Positions 35,160 to 46,301 of a stretch of 64,000 nt of DNA are shown here, piece by piece. The notes beneath the pieces were generated by a model. It had not been told where the DNA came from. It did not search any database and saw only the letters and a list, made by a program, of their open reading frames with translations. A program made the translations under genes and the position numbers. The stretch's first letter is position 1. Each line of letters opens with the position of its first letter. This DNA comes from Fragum whitleyi (lineage: Eukaryota; Mollusca; Bivalvia; Cardiida; Cardiidae), in NCBI GenBank assembly GCA_948146395.1, contig OX411547.1, forward strand, positions 58,669,066 through 58,733,065, in the 5' to 3' direction.

Positions 35160-35420
35160 CGTTTTTAACGATATCTGCGTGTCTTCTAATGATTTTGGAG
35201 TGTTTCTTAATCGATTTGAGTGAGTGTTTGCAATGAAGGAATGAATGAATGAATGAATGAATGAATGAATGAATGAATGAATGAATGAATGAATGAATGA
35301 ATGAATGAATGAATGAATGAATGAATGAATGAATGAATGAATGAATGAATCGTTTAGTGTATGATTAAGAATGATTGTGATTGGAATGAGTGTCAATTTC
35401 ATGATATTTCTAACTGTAAC
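35160..35420 (+). mobile_element. TA-MITE half copy carrying a microsatellite
   Basis: The ATTTTGGAGTGTTTCTTAAT to CAATTTCATGATATTTCTAA part of the TA-MITE, ending in ACTGTA. The left half and palindrome are missing. The AATG words normally present once or twice have expanded. Confidence 0.75.
35237..35350. repeat. (AATG)n microsatellite, about 28 units
   Basis: Uninterrupted tetranucleotide tract. On the minus strand it encodes a Ser-Phe-Ile-His repeat, which is an artefact and not a protein. Confidence 0.95.
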
Positions 35421-35930
35421 TGTACAAGTGGGATTAAACACTTTGAGAAAAATGTCGCTGTTTAGTTTGTTTCAAAAGCACTAAAGCGATGCCACATAAC
35501 TCCTTCTATTTTCTCTAGCTGTATTCTAGCGGCATTTTTGATCAAATTCACTTATACTTAATGAACCACTCATCGTTGTTCAACGAATCTAAATTTCAAA
35601 AACTGTATTTAGTAAATTTTGATTTTTTCTCTAAACTCTCAGTGACTGTTTAGAAAAAATAGTTTTAGTGTATAAGCCCGACACGATCCGCTCTATCGTA
35701 GTAATAATGCTGACCAATCTAGTGTGTCTTTGAAACATCGTTCATGTAGCAGGATTTTGAGTGTCCCCGGGATAGTTTAATCTAAGTATACCCGGGAGCC
35801 TTGCCCGGCCTTTATCTGCATAAAAACTGAGTGCGTTAAGAGAACTAAAAATGCTTTTGACGAAGGAGCACGTTAATTCAATCGCAAATTAGATATGAAT
35901 TTAAGCGATTGCTGCTTTCAGACGATGATT

Positions 35931-35950
35931 CCCCCCCCCCCCCCCCCCCC
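35931..35950. repeat. Poly-C tract (20 nt)
   Basis: Followed by a short CA repeat. Confidence 0.9.
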
Positions 35951-36205
35951 GACACACACACAAAACCCGAAGCCTTTTTTTTCGGAGACGATGTAAGCTT
36001 TAATGAGAACTCACATAGGCCTAATTCAAAATAAAGGTCCCTGAATTCCAACAACTGCTTTTTTTAATTGCCCTTTTCAGTTCATAATGTGAACGTATCA
36101 AGCTGTCTGCGGAATATGATACAGCCGTTGAATACACGAAAAGCGCATATGCCTTATACACTTTGAAATATATTAACTTTGAGTAATCAACATCCCATTA
36201 CTTAA

Positions 36206-36472
36206 GCCGCCGTCACAGCGCAGTTGGTAGCGCGTCCGACTGTCAAACTAGAGGTCCCTGGTTTGATCCCCGAAGTCGGCACTCATTCTTTCCGACTGTT
36301 TGTCTCTCACTAATGGGTTGATAATCGTAGACCTATGTGAGATAGCAGCTGGAGGCTATGAAAGGATGTGGTGGTTGCACATACCAGGAAACCATTGCTA
36401 GGTGTTCCGACCGCCGCGATATAACTGAAAAAATGTTGAAAGCGGCATAAAACTCCATTCACTCAATCAACC
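36206..36472 (+). mobile_element. SINE, near full length
   Basis: tRNA-like head GCCGCCGTCACAGCGCAGTT, with GTC in the anticodon position, then the full body and ACTCCATTCACTCAATCAA tail. Imperfect target duplication ATTACTTAA / ATAACTTAA. Confidence 0.88.
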
Positions 36473-36480
36473 AATAACTT

Positions 36481-37285
36481 AAACTTATTTAAATCGTAAT
36501 CACGAGGTGTTGATCACCCTCGCACGATACATTCATCGGCCAGTTCGCGATAACCTACTCTCAACTAACCTAAACACATGGCCAGTAGCCATTACTTTAT
36601 AATGGTTTTGTGTTGTTACACAAATCAAGCAACATGCCAGACTGATAACTAGTTAGCTCTGGCCTTTAAAGCCAATGTTTAGGTTACAGGGAACTAATAC
36701 AATCTCCCGCCATCTGTCACATTTTGTCTAGGGAATTAACGGTGAAGTAAACAAAGATAAGGGCGGCCTCTGATTGGTCCATAATATATTGTGATCAAAT
36801 ATGATAATTTATTTTTGGAGATTAACAATATTTCTACAAGTTAGATGCAAAATGGGAGAGGTGAGAATCTATTTCGGGTCTTAAGAGGCATTTTCTAGAC
36901 ATTAGGGTATTTTCCGGAACCGACAGTGAAATTTGGTGAGTGGGAAGGGTTATCTTAAAGATGACGTCATTACTCATTGATAAAAGGGCTCATGCTATAT
37001 TTGAAATGGTCTATTTGGATGCGCGATAGATTTTTCTTTAATTTGATATAAGGCTTGACTTCCGATGAAATTTTGGGGATGAGCTATTCAGACTTTTGTT
37101 ATAATGGTCGACAACGGGAAAAGTATTGGTTCCCTCTAACCTAAATGTAAAGAACTCAACCCATTATCGTCGTTGTTGCTGTTGTTGTTATTTCTGCTAC
37201 CGTGTTATTTTATGTCGCTTATTTTATTATTGTTTTAGTCTGTTTGAGATTTTTTCCAACAATTTCACAAATGCGCCATGTAGAA
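36481..37285. other. No recognised feature
   Basis: AT-rich sequence. The plus frame at 37126-37404 runs into two repeats and contains a Cys run from a TGC/TGT-rich stretch; not a gene. Confidence 0.45.
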
Positions 37286-37330
37286 CCTCAGACCAGCTTG
37301 TGCATGTCACGGTACAATCTGGTCTGAGTC
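37286..37330. repeat. Palindromic repeat, CTCAGACCAGCTTG
   Basis: ACCTCAGACCAG against CTGGTCTGAGT, a member of the same loose palindrome family as 34267. Confidence 0.5.
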
Positions 37331-37394
37331 ACCACCATGTGCTCGATAGATACCCAAGGGACTGGTTGTCTCCGTTCGCAATCAGTCTAGAGAT

Positions 37395-37540
37395 TGTACG
37401 GTAGTAGGCCCGATATAGTTCTGCAACATTTTTGAACTCGTGAACTTCACATTGATGACCGAGGTTTCCTAATGCAAATCATTAGGAAACCTCGGCTAAC
37501 ACTGTTAAAGTTCATTACTTCCGAAACGTTGCGGACGAAA
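37395..37540. mobile_element. TTAA-family MITE, copy 4, ends lost
   Basis: The GACCGAGGTTTCCTAATG and ATTAGGAAACCTCGGC palindrome is intact. It is truncated at the right after CGAAACGTTGCGG. Confidence 0.75.
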
Positions 37541-37958
37541 ACGCCATTTACTCGAACAATATGACTTTTTTTGCCTATCTATCTATAGAACATCATATAA
37601 AAGTTTGGTTGCTAATATTACAGATAGACTTAATTGTTGGTTGTTGAAAGAAAGATTAAGAAAGGGAGAAAGATTTATGGGCTTGTATGATTATCTGCAC
37701 GCGACTGTGTAATTACAACTTGTAAAACGGCGTGCTTTTATGACTGTTTGTATTATATTTACGAGCCTCGGGCTTATCGGTTACTTGAACAAGGGATATT
37801 TCAAACAAATGTGTGACGTAACAAACTTTTAAACAAACCGGGACTATCTCGTCATTATGAAAAGGGGGTGTGGTGCTTTATTTCATGGATTTTTGTGGCT
37901 GGTGCGCATGCTCGCGCCGTAGTTTTACGCCATCTAAGGTGGACGGCTTTGATTATTT

Positions 37959-37989
37959 GAGAGCGACTCTATAAGCTTAAGCTTTCGTC
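37959..37989 (+). repeat. 31-bp sequence, perfectly inverted at 43290-43320
   Basis: GAGAGCGACTCTATAAGCTT followed by AAGCTTTCGTC, including the palindrome AAGCTTAAGCTT. The match to 43290-43320 is exact over 31 bp and stops abruptly on both sides. Confidence 0.85.
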
Positions 37990-38131
37990 GCAGTCTAATT
38001 AAAAGGAATAGGTATAAACTTAGGTTTTCGTGTGTTGGTTCCATCTTCTTCACCTGTCCGTCCGTCCCGAGGCCTGTGCGCCCGTGTCCGTTTGTTTTCA
38101 CTCGCTTTTCAAATTTCTTACACACAATGTA

Positions 38132-38407
38132 TTGATTGATTGAATGGAGTTTTACGCCGCTTGCAACATTATTTCAGTTATATCGCGGCGGCTGGAGCAC
38201 CTTACAATGGTTTCCTGGTATTTCTCTCACCAGTACAACCACCACATTTTTTCCTAGCCTCCAGCTGCTATCTCACATAGGTCTACGATTATCAACCCAT
38301 TGGTGAGAGACAAATAGTCGGAAAGAATGAGTGCCGCCGTCTGGGATCGAACCCGTGACCTCTGGATTGACAGTCCGACGCGCTACCAACTGCGCTATGA
38401 CGGCGGC
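38132..38407 (-). mobile_element. SINE, full length
   Basis: Reverse-oriented: TTGATTGATTGAATGGAGTT tail to the head GCGCTATGACGGCGGC. Flanked by ACACAATGTA at 38122-38131 and 38414-38423. Confidence 0.9.
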
Positions 38408-38504
38408 TTTTATACACAATGTAATATTTTCTACTCTTCTTAGGACGTACTAAATAAAAAAGGCATTTTCGAAGGCTATCACATTTCTTTCCCCGTAGAG
38501 TTTT

Positions 38505-38650
38505 TGGGTGGATACTCGTAAACCTAAATTGTATAGCAGCTAGAGACTATGGAAGCAAGAAGTGCCAGTACTTTTACGAGAAAAAATTGAGATCCAATGT
38601 AAGGTGCTCCGGCGTTCGCAACATGACTAAAGACTCATTAAGATATGCTA
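38505..38650 (+). mobile_element. Ancient SINE body relic
   Basis: GTAAACCTAAATTGTATAGC and AAGGTGCTCCGGCGTTCGCA correspond to the SINE body with many changes. Confidence 0.5.
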
Positions 38651-38683
38651 TATATAATCAATAACGAAATTTCTACGTCATTA

Positions 38684-39112
38684 TACAGTTAATAACATCA
38701 TGAAATTGACACACATTCCGATCAAAAGCATTCACTCATTCATTCATGTTAAATACTCACTCAAATCGATCAAAAACGCTCCGAAATAATTAGAAAACAT
38801 TTAAAAATTATTCAAGGCTCTCAACAAAAAAATCAAACCGATCTATTTATTCTACGATTTAATTAGCTGGTGTAGACTTTTAAGGGTCTGATTGGTCCAC
38901 GAACACGTACATACAGAAAAGTATGCATATTTCTTTAAAGGAAGGTAATTTATATCGCTAATTTTGTTCATCTTGAACAAAATTAGCAATATAGGATTAC
39001 CCCCCCCCCCCATTAAATTCATTCAAAACTCGCTCCACACACTCATTCAATTTCATTCCTACATCATTCGAATATCATTCATCTTGTCAGTTTCACGATG
39101 TTGTTAACTGTA
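38684..39112 (-). mobile_element. TA-MITE, full copy
   Basis: TACAGTTAATAACATCATGA to ACGATGTTGTTAACTGTA. The palindrome TTTTGTTCATCTTGAACAAA is present. One CCTCCC arm has become a C12 run at 39001-39012. Confidence 0.9.
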
Positions 39113-39588
39113 TTCCGCTAGCAGAAGACATGTTCCGGTCTCAACTTTTTCCTTATTGGTGGATTATAGTAGTTTTTTATGAGTTATTTCGTTGTACTTC
39201 AATGTAAGTAGTATAAGATGCACTTTGGGTTTTATTCTACAGCCGTATACTAATCACTATAAATGTCGAGCTAATTTCGAGAAATATGAATGAAGAAAAA
39301 CAGAGAGTACGAATGTCATTAAGATAATTATTACGCGCATGCATGTGAATAACTTCTAGTTTATGGTGATAATCAAGTTGCCGTAAGTTGACTGCTCCTG
39401 ACCCTCTTAGATGCTTTGTTCAGAGGAATTTGCGTCTTAACTTGTTCAAAACCTTTAAGGAGATTCGACAGCTTAAGAATGATCATTATATAGCCGATTT
39501 AAACAACTACCATTGAAATCCTGATTTCCGAATAAATGCAAACGCTAGCAAACATTTGGAAATCGCATTGTACGTAAACTGTCGAATA

Positions 39589-40031
39589 TACAGTTTAAAA
39601 CATTGTGATATTGTCAAGGTAAATGATTTTGGAATGATTTTGGATTGAAATTGAAAAAAAGTGTGTGGGGATAGTTTTTAGTAAAATTCAAGGGAGGTAA
39701 TCCAATATCGCAAATTTTGCTGAGGATGAACAAAATAAGCGATATTTGTCAGCTCCCTTGCACAACATGCATACAGGTTCTATGAATAGCTTTCTATGTC
39801 TTAACGAACCCAGCATACGCTTACAAAATCCAATTACGTTAGTGAAATCGTGGATTTTATCTTCCGATTTTTATTTGGAATGTAGTTGTTAATTCTATAT
39901 TCTTTTAGTGATTTTGTAGCGTCTCCGAGTGGGTTGAGTGAGTGTTTGAAAGGAATGATTGGAACGCTGAGTGAGTGATTTTGAATGGTTTTGATCGAAA
40001 TGAATGTCAATTTCGCGATGTTCGTACTGTA
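39589..40031 (+). mobile_element. TA-MITE, full copy
   Basis: TACAGTTTAAAACATTGTGA to CGCGATGTTCGTACTGTA, with a palindrome around TTTTGCTGAGGATGAACAAA. Confidence 0.88.
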
Positions 40032-40320
40032 CTTGACCGATATGAATTCCGTTTAGAAGCAGCAATCACGGAAAAATGTCAGAAATTTTCTAGATTGGAC
40101 AGATCTTTTAAAAATCTGCTGATGAAAATGTATTGGCGATCAAGTAAATTCTTATTTGGTATTCAATAACTTTTTAGCCGATTTTCAAAAGATCTTTCGC
40201 ATCCATCAAATTTCTGGCGTTTTTTCTGCTTCAAACACTTTATTGCAAATTGGTCAAGTATTAAAAGAATCATTGAAAACTATCGGGGAAAACGTCACTC
40301 ATTCCCTGTCGTGTTTAAGA

Positions 40321-40620
40321 CATATATAATATGTACTTAGTGTTTTGTATGAAAAAAAAATCTAACGAGGTTGGGAGAATTGATAATTGTCGAGGTTATT
40401 TTTTTATACTATACACTAAGTACAATGTACGTATTATATTTATCTTATAACCTCTTTTTGTCTTGTTTTTGTCGATGTGTCTAACCGAAATGCAAGTTTC
40501 TAAAAATAAGCGCATCATATCATTATTCTTAAAATAACTATGTGATATCATAAAGAAATATCATACGGGATGTTATAATAGGGATAATTGTATAGTTATA
40601 AGATAAAAGCCGTTAACATC
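40321..40620 (-). mobile_element. ~300 bp MITE with TTATCTTATAAC words, copy 1
   Basis: Contains AACGAGGTTGGGAGAATTGA, TTTATCTTATAACCTC and ATGTGATATCATAAAGAAAT, ending TAGTTATAAGATAAAA. These appear inverted and in the same order at 54835-55140 and 62945-63270. Confidence 0.7.
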
Positions 40621-40944
40621 CAAAATAAGTACACATCTTCTGTGTATATTTTCTACAAAAAAGATAAGGTGACTATTTTAATTAGTCAGTGACATGGTAT
40701 GCAGACGTAAAATGTAATTCGTGCTCTATCGTGTGTGTTAAAACAGATTTAATTTTAATCCTTCAACAAATGGTACAATTGTTATGTCATTTGTTTACAA
40801 GTTAAAATGATATATCGTGGACATGCGATCTATCAAGCTTGCAAAACAAAATCGATTATGAATAATGTTTTAAATAGGTATAAATTCTATATCTTACACA
40901 GTTTTTAGGGCTCTTCCGATGAACCCAGAATATTCCAAATCCTT

Positions 40945-40989
40945 CCATGCGTTCAGGATGACAGAACTGTACAACCTTTTTGCAAATTA
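40945..40989 (+). mobile_element. End fragment of the GCTTTGCACG hairpin MITE
   Basis: CATGCGTTCAGGATGACAGA matches the left end of the elements at 48279 and 48779. It is cut off exactly where the next TA-MITE begins. Confidence 0.5.
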
Positions 40990-41420
40990 TACATTTAAAA
41001 ACATCGTTAATCTGGCATTCATCTCAATCAAAACCATTCTAAAACACTCACTCAGCGCTCCATTCATTCATTCTAAGCGTTCACTCAAACAGTTCAAATA
41101 CGCTCGAAAATCACTAAATAGATAAGATCAACTTCATTTAAAATAGTAATAGCTTGAAAAAAATAGCAATTAAACTGAAATTATGAGCGTCTCATTGGTT
41201 CTTGAAGAAATATGAAGCTATTTATAGAACTTGTATGCATATTTTATTAAAGGGAGGTAATCAATATAGCTAACTTTGTTCATTTAGAACAAAATTAGCG
41301 ATGTTAGATTACCCCCCTTTTAATTTCTCTCAAAACTCGCTCCTCCAAAATCATTCAATTTCACTCTAAAATCACTCCAAAACCAATCATACTGTCAATT
41401 TCACGATTCTGCCAACTGTA
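40990..41420 (-). mobile_element. TA-MITE, full copy
   Basis: ACATTTAAAAACATCGTTAA to CACGATTCTGCCAACTGTA. Palindrome: GGGAGGTAATCAATATAGC ... TTAGATTACCCCCC. Confidence 0.85.
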
Positions 41421-41799
41421 TCCAGCTTCGCAAGTGTAAGTGTAAAATATAAAATAAATTGGAGTTCCGAGGTGGAACTTTTTGCGTGACAAGTCCTACA
41501 CGTATATTTTCCTCATTTAATAACCTCGGTTAGCGTATATGTGTAACTTGTTGAATATAATAAACAATTTCAAAGTAATATTTCGCTTGACTAATCCAAG
41601 TTATACATCTACAAAAATACATCATCTTAAAGATACATTTTTAGTGTTATGAATGAATGAAACATAGATAAAAATGAAATTGTTTTTATTTTGACATTTT
41701 TATCGCTTTCTAATAAAATGACTTATGAATAGACGTTTTGTTGACCATATCAACGTCTAATCGTTTATTGCAAGGCCAACCTGCAAAATCATTGAGCCC

Positions 41800-41870
41800 G
41801 GATTGCTCAATCTGTAGCGAGTTAGGCTGTGAATCCTGGGTGGTAAGTTTGACACCTGACTCGGCCAAAT
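41800..41870 (+). mobile_element. tRNA-like SINE head relic
   Basis: GGATTGCTCAATCTGTAGCG (A-box-like), GGCTGTGAATCCTGGGTGG and TAAGTTTGACACC (B-box-like). It is degraded and not a tRNA gene. Confidence 0.4.
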
Positions 41871-41924
41871 TCCGACCGTCGTTTGACAAAATCCCCTAAA
41901 TAGGGTCAGAGACTGGTCTTCTTT

Positions 41925-42045
41925 CAGGATGAAAACGTTAGCGAAGCGCTTTCGAAATGATACATCGCTTTGCACGTGTGTGCACGTGCAAAGCAGGGTA
42001 TCATCTCAAAGCGCTCGCAAACGCTTTTACATCCCGAACACAGCG
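41925..42045. mobile_element. GCTTTGCACG hairpin MITE, copy
   Basis: CAGGATGAAAACGTTAGCGA, central TCGCTTTGCACGTG/CACGTGCAAAGC, and the inverse GCAAACGCTTTTACATCC. Same plan as 48279 and 48779. Confidence 0.7.
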
Positions 42046-42049
42046 CTGG

Positions 42050-42180
42050 TTTATCGGATTAAACAGTTATAGCGCGACGACTGGCGCACCTATCCATGGT
42101 TTCCTGTCGCTACTCACACCAGTACAATAACAACGCCATCGCGGAATAACTGCAATAATGTTTTAAGTTGCGCTGAATCC
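42050..42180 (-). mobile_element. Ancient SINE body relic
   Basis: ATAGCGCGACGACTGGCGCA, CCATGGTTTCCTGTCGCTAC and CACCAGTACAATAACAAC match the inverse of the SINE body. Confidence 0.5.
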
Positions 42181-42233
42181 AAAAACAAACACAAAAGAAA
42201 AGTATTACGTATAACAGAAGCTTTCTTGAGGGA

Positions 42234-42248
42234 GGGGGGGGGGGGGGG
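42234..42248. repeat. Poly-G tract (15 nt)
   Basis: Homopolymer. Confidence 0.9.
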
Positions 42249-42821
42249 TCTCACGAAACAGCACCAACTTTGAACTCCTTAGAATATTTTTTTAAGGAAA
42301 TTGTATCAAGCAGAGGGCAACCAGAGGTGGCATTTCAAAAACAAGTGTTTTATCCCCATTACATCACACCCTTAGGACATTAATATTAAAAACGAAACGT
42401 AATTGAAAAATATATATCTGAATACTGACCTGCCACCAACATAAAAAGGTTGGAGAGGCGAACTAAACGCCGGAAACTTGGAAAAGCTGTAGTTACGGCA
42501 TTTGAAACAAATTGTTTAAAAATGACGGTGACTTACAGTAATCACACCGCCAAATAAATAAATTTTAAAAAAAGATAAGCGATTCGATGGTCAATAAATA
42601 TTTTGATCGACAGTAGCGATTTGTTTATCATAAGGGAAGAAATTATTTCATTGTAGATTTAGAAAATGTCCTTAACCGAAAAAGATCGCCCGTTGTCGTG
42701 GGACATTTTCCCACTTTACAGAAGGTCCTTTTCGTGGAATTGACCACGATTTTGTAAGCTAAAGGTACATACTCTTATAATTTCATTTGATAGATGAAGA
42801 GAATATTCGTTCATTTCATGG

Positions 42822-42985
42822 AGGTATGGAACTTAAAACATAACCACACTATTCACACAAAGCGGAATCATTCATGGGTGTGATTAGGTTTTTAGTTTCA
42901 TACCTCTTAAAACCTTATCACAATGTATGATTACGCGAAGCGGATTAATACATGAGTGTGAATAGGTTCTTAGTTTCATACCTAC
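42822..42985. repeat. Foldback/tandem repeat around TTTCATACCT
   Basis: AGGTATGGAACTTAAAACAT is inverted relative to GGTTTTTAGTTTCATACCT (to 42905). A ~44 bp unit GCGGAATCATTCATGGGTGT... recurs 78 bp downstream (GCGGATTAATACATGAGTGT...). A related TTTTAGTTTCATACCTC lies at 31924-31940. Confidence 0.6.
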
Positions 42986-43289
42986 ATGAAATCAACAAAT
43001 ACCCAATTCATATCTCATTATTTTATAACATGAAGCAAAAATGTAAAGATTTATCTATGATAAGACATATTTCTTACGGGAATACTTCTTGCAGTAGCTT
43101 ACAAAATAGCTGCATACTCATATATTGTTTTCATTGCAAAATAAACAAAAACGAAACAAAAAAAGTTTTCAGACAATCAGAATGTACGAAAATTGATGAA
43201 ATAATCTAGATTCGGATTATTTGTAGTGTTACTGCCGATTGTTAGTTCCGAAAGAAACCGAAGGTTAGTTCATACTAATTTATTATAGT

Positions 43290-43320
43290 GACGAAAGCTT
43301 AAGCTTATAGAGTCGCTCTC
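43290..43320 (-). repeat. 31-bp sequence inverted relative to 37959-37989
   Basis: GACGAAAGCTTAAGCTTATA then GAGTCGCTCTC. It would lie in the first intron of the putative minus-strand gene. Confidence 0.85.
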
Positions 43321-43453
43321 GAACACTCAATCCCGCTGTTTTCACGTCTGTAGGAGAGAGGTAGTGGTTAAAACACACTACTACCCAATTCTACAGCTTG
43401 GTGAACTGGGGATAAACATAATGAGGTAAAAAAGATATTCAATGAATACTTAC

Positions 43454-43585
43454 ATTTTTTTCTATTTCCACCATGTGTTCATTTTCTTCTAAAGGTTGTG
43501 AATATTTGGGATTTTCAAATACTGAGTCAAACAGTAAAGTTTTAAGGCGTTCTGAAGAATCAATCGCTAGTAAACGCTGCGTCAT
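43454..43585 (-). CDS. Putative first coding exon of an unidentified gene (44 codons)
   Basis: The minus strand starts MTQRLLAIDSSERLKTLLFD and continues SVFENPKYSQPLEENEHMVE to IEKN, then meets a strong splice donor AAT|GTAAGTATT in phase 0. The ATG has A at -3 (AGAATGA), and an in-frame TAG lies upstream. A TATATAAA box sits 40 bp upstream. The peptide is polar, acidic and of normal composition. I do not recognise a family. Later exons would lie at lower coordinates; I could not find them among the repeats. The frame stops five codons into the intron, so the splice is needed. Alternative: a chance ORF near a chance TATA. Confidence 0.45.
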
Positions 43586-43624
43586 TCTAAACTCAGCCCA
43601 GGTGTGAAGGAGCTAGTAGTCGAG

Positions 43625-43632
43625 TTTATATA
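43625..43632 (-). promoter_or_regulatory. TATA box for the minus-strand exon
   Basis: TATATAAA on the minus strand, 40 bp from the putative ATG. Transcription starting ~30 bp downstream would give a very short 5' UTR. Confidence 0.4.
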
Positions 43633-44339
43633 GGTTTACCTTTCTAAAATATCGAGCTAGTCGAAATAAACAAGCGTCGCTCGATTACCGCGCTCAAACA
43701 GTCTGCTTTAAACCGAGCAGACGACAGATAAATCTTAAATACATTCGTGGATTTTATTGAAATATAGTCCAAGTACTGGAGTTTCTTAAACGCGTATCAA
43801 AGGGTTTAAAGTTCGTTGATATTTTGGTATTTTGATTATTATCATTTTAACATTTGGAATTATTTCGATAAAAGTTGAATGAAATAAGCAAAAAATATTG
43901 GAAAAATATTTAGTCGGAAATATAAATGTTTTTACGTGGATTTTAAACTACTGATTTTGTGATTCGATTATTGGATTTTATTAAAGGAATATTTACATAT
44001 TGGATTAATAATTCATAGTTATATACCGCTTTCGTTTACTTTGACTATAAGTGATATTAGTGAATAGTCGTTTCGATTGGTGCTTATCCTTTGATCTGTT
44101 GTTTTAGACAACAATAAAAGATTTGTGTAAAAAATAAGAACCAATGTTCATCTGAAATTATGGAATCTTTTTATCCTCCATAAAGAGGAATAAAAACATA
44201 ACTTTGAAAATGACTAGAGCAGGTGTTTGAAATCCGAGTTAGGATTTTGACAGAGTTTGCGGGATAATTAGACATTGTTATTTTCGTGATGTGAAATTGA
44301 ATTTGAAGTTGTTATGTTAAATATTTCTTTCGGTTCCAG

Positions 44340-44469
44340 TAGTTATATTTGATGGAGTAAAAGATTGTTTTTTACGACTTATCAATTTGGATTTATACCA
44401 TATCATTCAACGAATTTCACGATGTATCTAGAAGGAGTTATTTTAGTCCTATTTGGACTTATGAGCCAG
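44340..44469 (+). CDS. Putative exon encoding a signal-peptide start
   Basis: After an acceptor-like TTTCTTTCGGTTCCAG, the exon carries an ATG at 44422 that reads MYLEGVILVLFGLMSQ (16 codons). It then meets a donor CAG|GTAAGACAT in phase 0. The peptide has a hydrophobic core like a secretory signal. The exon would be mostly 5' UTR. It diverges from the minus-strand exon about 840 bp away. The frame is also open upstream of the ATG, so the start is uncertain. Downstream exons were not found. Confidence 0.35.
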
Positions 44470-44593
44470 GTAAGACATTTTTTCTATTTTTTCCTTATTC
44501 TTCTAGAATCTTACGTGTACCCTTCTCGCAAAGCGAGACAGTTCAATTTCCCCCAACATTATAGACGAAAGCGATTATCTGTCATCCGTTCAA

Positions 44594-44722
44594 TGTGTAA
44601 AAACGTTTCCGAACGTTTATGAATTATGCCCCGCTTTGAATGCGATTACATGTACACTAGCACAGCCTGGTAACATTTTCAAACGTTTCGCGAACATTTT
44701 TATATGGAACGCAGGGCTGATC
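44594..44722. mobile_element. GCTTTGCACG hairpin MITE, degenerate copy
   Basis: AAAAACGTTTCCGAACGTTT and ATGCCCCGCTTTGAATGCG, ending GGAACGCAGGGCTG, the inverse of the CAGCCCTGCGTTC end at 48779. Confidence 0.55.
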
Positions 44723-44748
44723 TGGCATAGATAAATCAGTATGTGAAT

Positions 44749-44912
44749 TTAAGGTAGTGGACCTTTATTGGATCCGAAACGTTTCCGAAGTCATGCACTT
44801 TAACAGTGATAATCGAGGTTTCCTTATGATTTTCATTAGGAAATCTCGGTCAACATTGTAAAGTTCATGAGTTCCGAAATGTTGCGATACTATAACGGGT
44901 CCACTACCTTAA
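44749..44912. mobile_element. TTAA-flanked palindromic MITE, copy 5
   Basis: TTAAGGTAGTGGACCTTTAT to ACGGGTCCACTACCTTAA, both TTAA intact. Confidence 0.88.
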
Positions 44913-46115
44913 GCTTTCTCCCCCTTGTTTTCGAAGTTTTAGACTGGTCAAAATTAAAAAAGATTGCAGCTGACAATAAATGCGGATGTATTTGAAATTA
45001 ATCCATTCTCAATGGGGAGAAACAAACTGTGGAAAAAGCAAATAACTTCTTGAAATACCAGCGATTTCTCCTATTCCCACAATAATTCCCATAATATCCC
45101 ATGGATTCTTAGTTCGACCCCTGGCTGGACTAAGTTCCACCCCATGTTTGACATAAGATTTTCTCCTTCATGAGAGAGGCTGATGTTTCCAGATTTACTT
45201 AATTTTTTAAGACCATTTTTTCTCTTGAATTATTGAAGTGAAACTCGGTAAAAACAGATTATGAATATTATTTTCCAAAAGTCAAACCGGATTGGCCGGT
45301 AACTTGTATAAATTTTCCCACCAAAAAATCAGAACACAAAACGAACTGTATATAGAATATACTATATGGTACTTTGAAAGCTGTATAAGCTAGCACGTCA
45401 AAAGTTATATAAAAATGGGTGAAATGACATGTTCTTTTTATATCTTTTTCACTCATTGATTATGAATTCATTTAATTGTTTCTAAGAAGATGATTCTCTG
45501 AAAATTTGATAAACCTATTTAATATCAGACGACAAACATTTTTAGATTAGTCCAAACTCAAACACGTTGCAGACGGCAAAAAAAAGTTATTGCTATATAA
45601 CTTGAAAACACTTTCTCTGGTTGAAAATATTGAAGGCAAAGGAGAACTTGCTTTTCACAGGCAAATTCTGCTTTAATCACAATATTTTCCCAAGTATAAA
45701 ACCACATGGTTGCAAAATTTACGGATTGTTAAAGAATTGTTACACCAATCTTTGAGAGGAAAACATCGACGTGAGAGACCAATAAGTCAAATGCAATTCT
45801 ATGTCGTAGTTACTTCATCTTTAGATACGATTTTTTGGCTGCCAAATGATGTCTTACATGTATACAAAACATATATATGTATGCATTGTGTGGTACTTTT
45901 CTTAAAAGAAAAAACTGTCCTAGAGGAACAAAAGTCTTTCATGATAATTCTCGTCAATTACCGTGGGGGCAATAAATAAAGCAACTGCATAATCGTCTTA
46001 TTAATACAAACGACACTCAAGACACACGCTGTCGTGAATATTTCCTCACACTGTCAGATGAATTAACCGGGAGAAGATTTTCTGTTTTCTGCATGATTCC
46101 TATGTAAGACTTTTT
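44913..46115. other. Gene-poor stretch
   Basis: TTCGACCCCTGGCTGGACTA (45113) recalls a tRNA B box, but no A box is found. Frames at 45268-45456 and 45710-45979 show no domain or splice support. Confidence 0.45.
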
Positions 46116-46253
46116 TTAAGGTAGTGGACCCGTAATAGTTCCGCAACATTTCAGACCACATATTCTTTCACAATGTTAACCGGGGTTTCCTAATGAAAAT
46201 CATTAGGAAACTTCGGTTAACACCGTTAAAGTTCATTACTTCCGAGACGTTGT
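46116..46253. mobile_element. TTAA-family MITE, copy 6, right end lost
   Basis: TTAAGGTAGTGGACCCGTAA, GGGGTTTCCTAATGAAAATC, ending at CTTCCGAGACGTTGTAAG. Confidence 0.8.
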
Positions 46254-46301
46254 AAGATTTTTTTGAAATTGTTTGAATCGTCTCGACTTTGGAATGATTT
46301 T

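Noticed and set aside
35145..35441. 98-codon frame with a Ser-Phe-Ile-His repeat
   Set aside because: It is the translation of the (AATG)n microsatellite inside a MITE.
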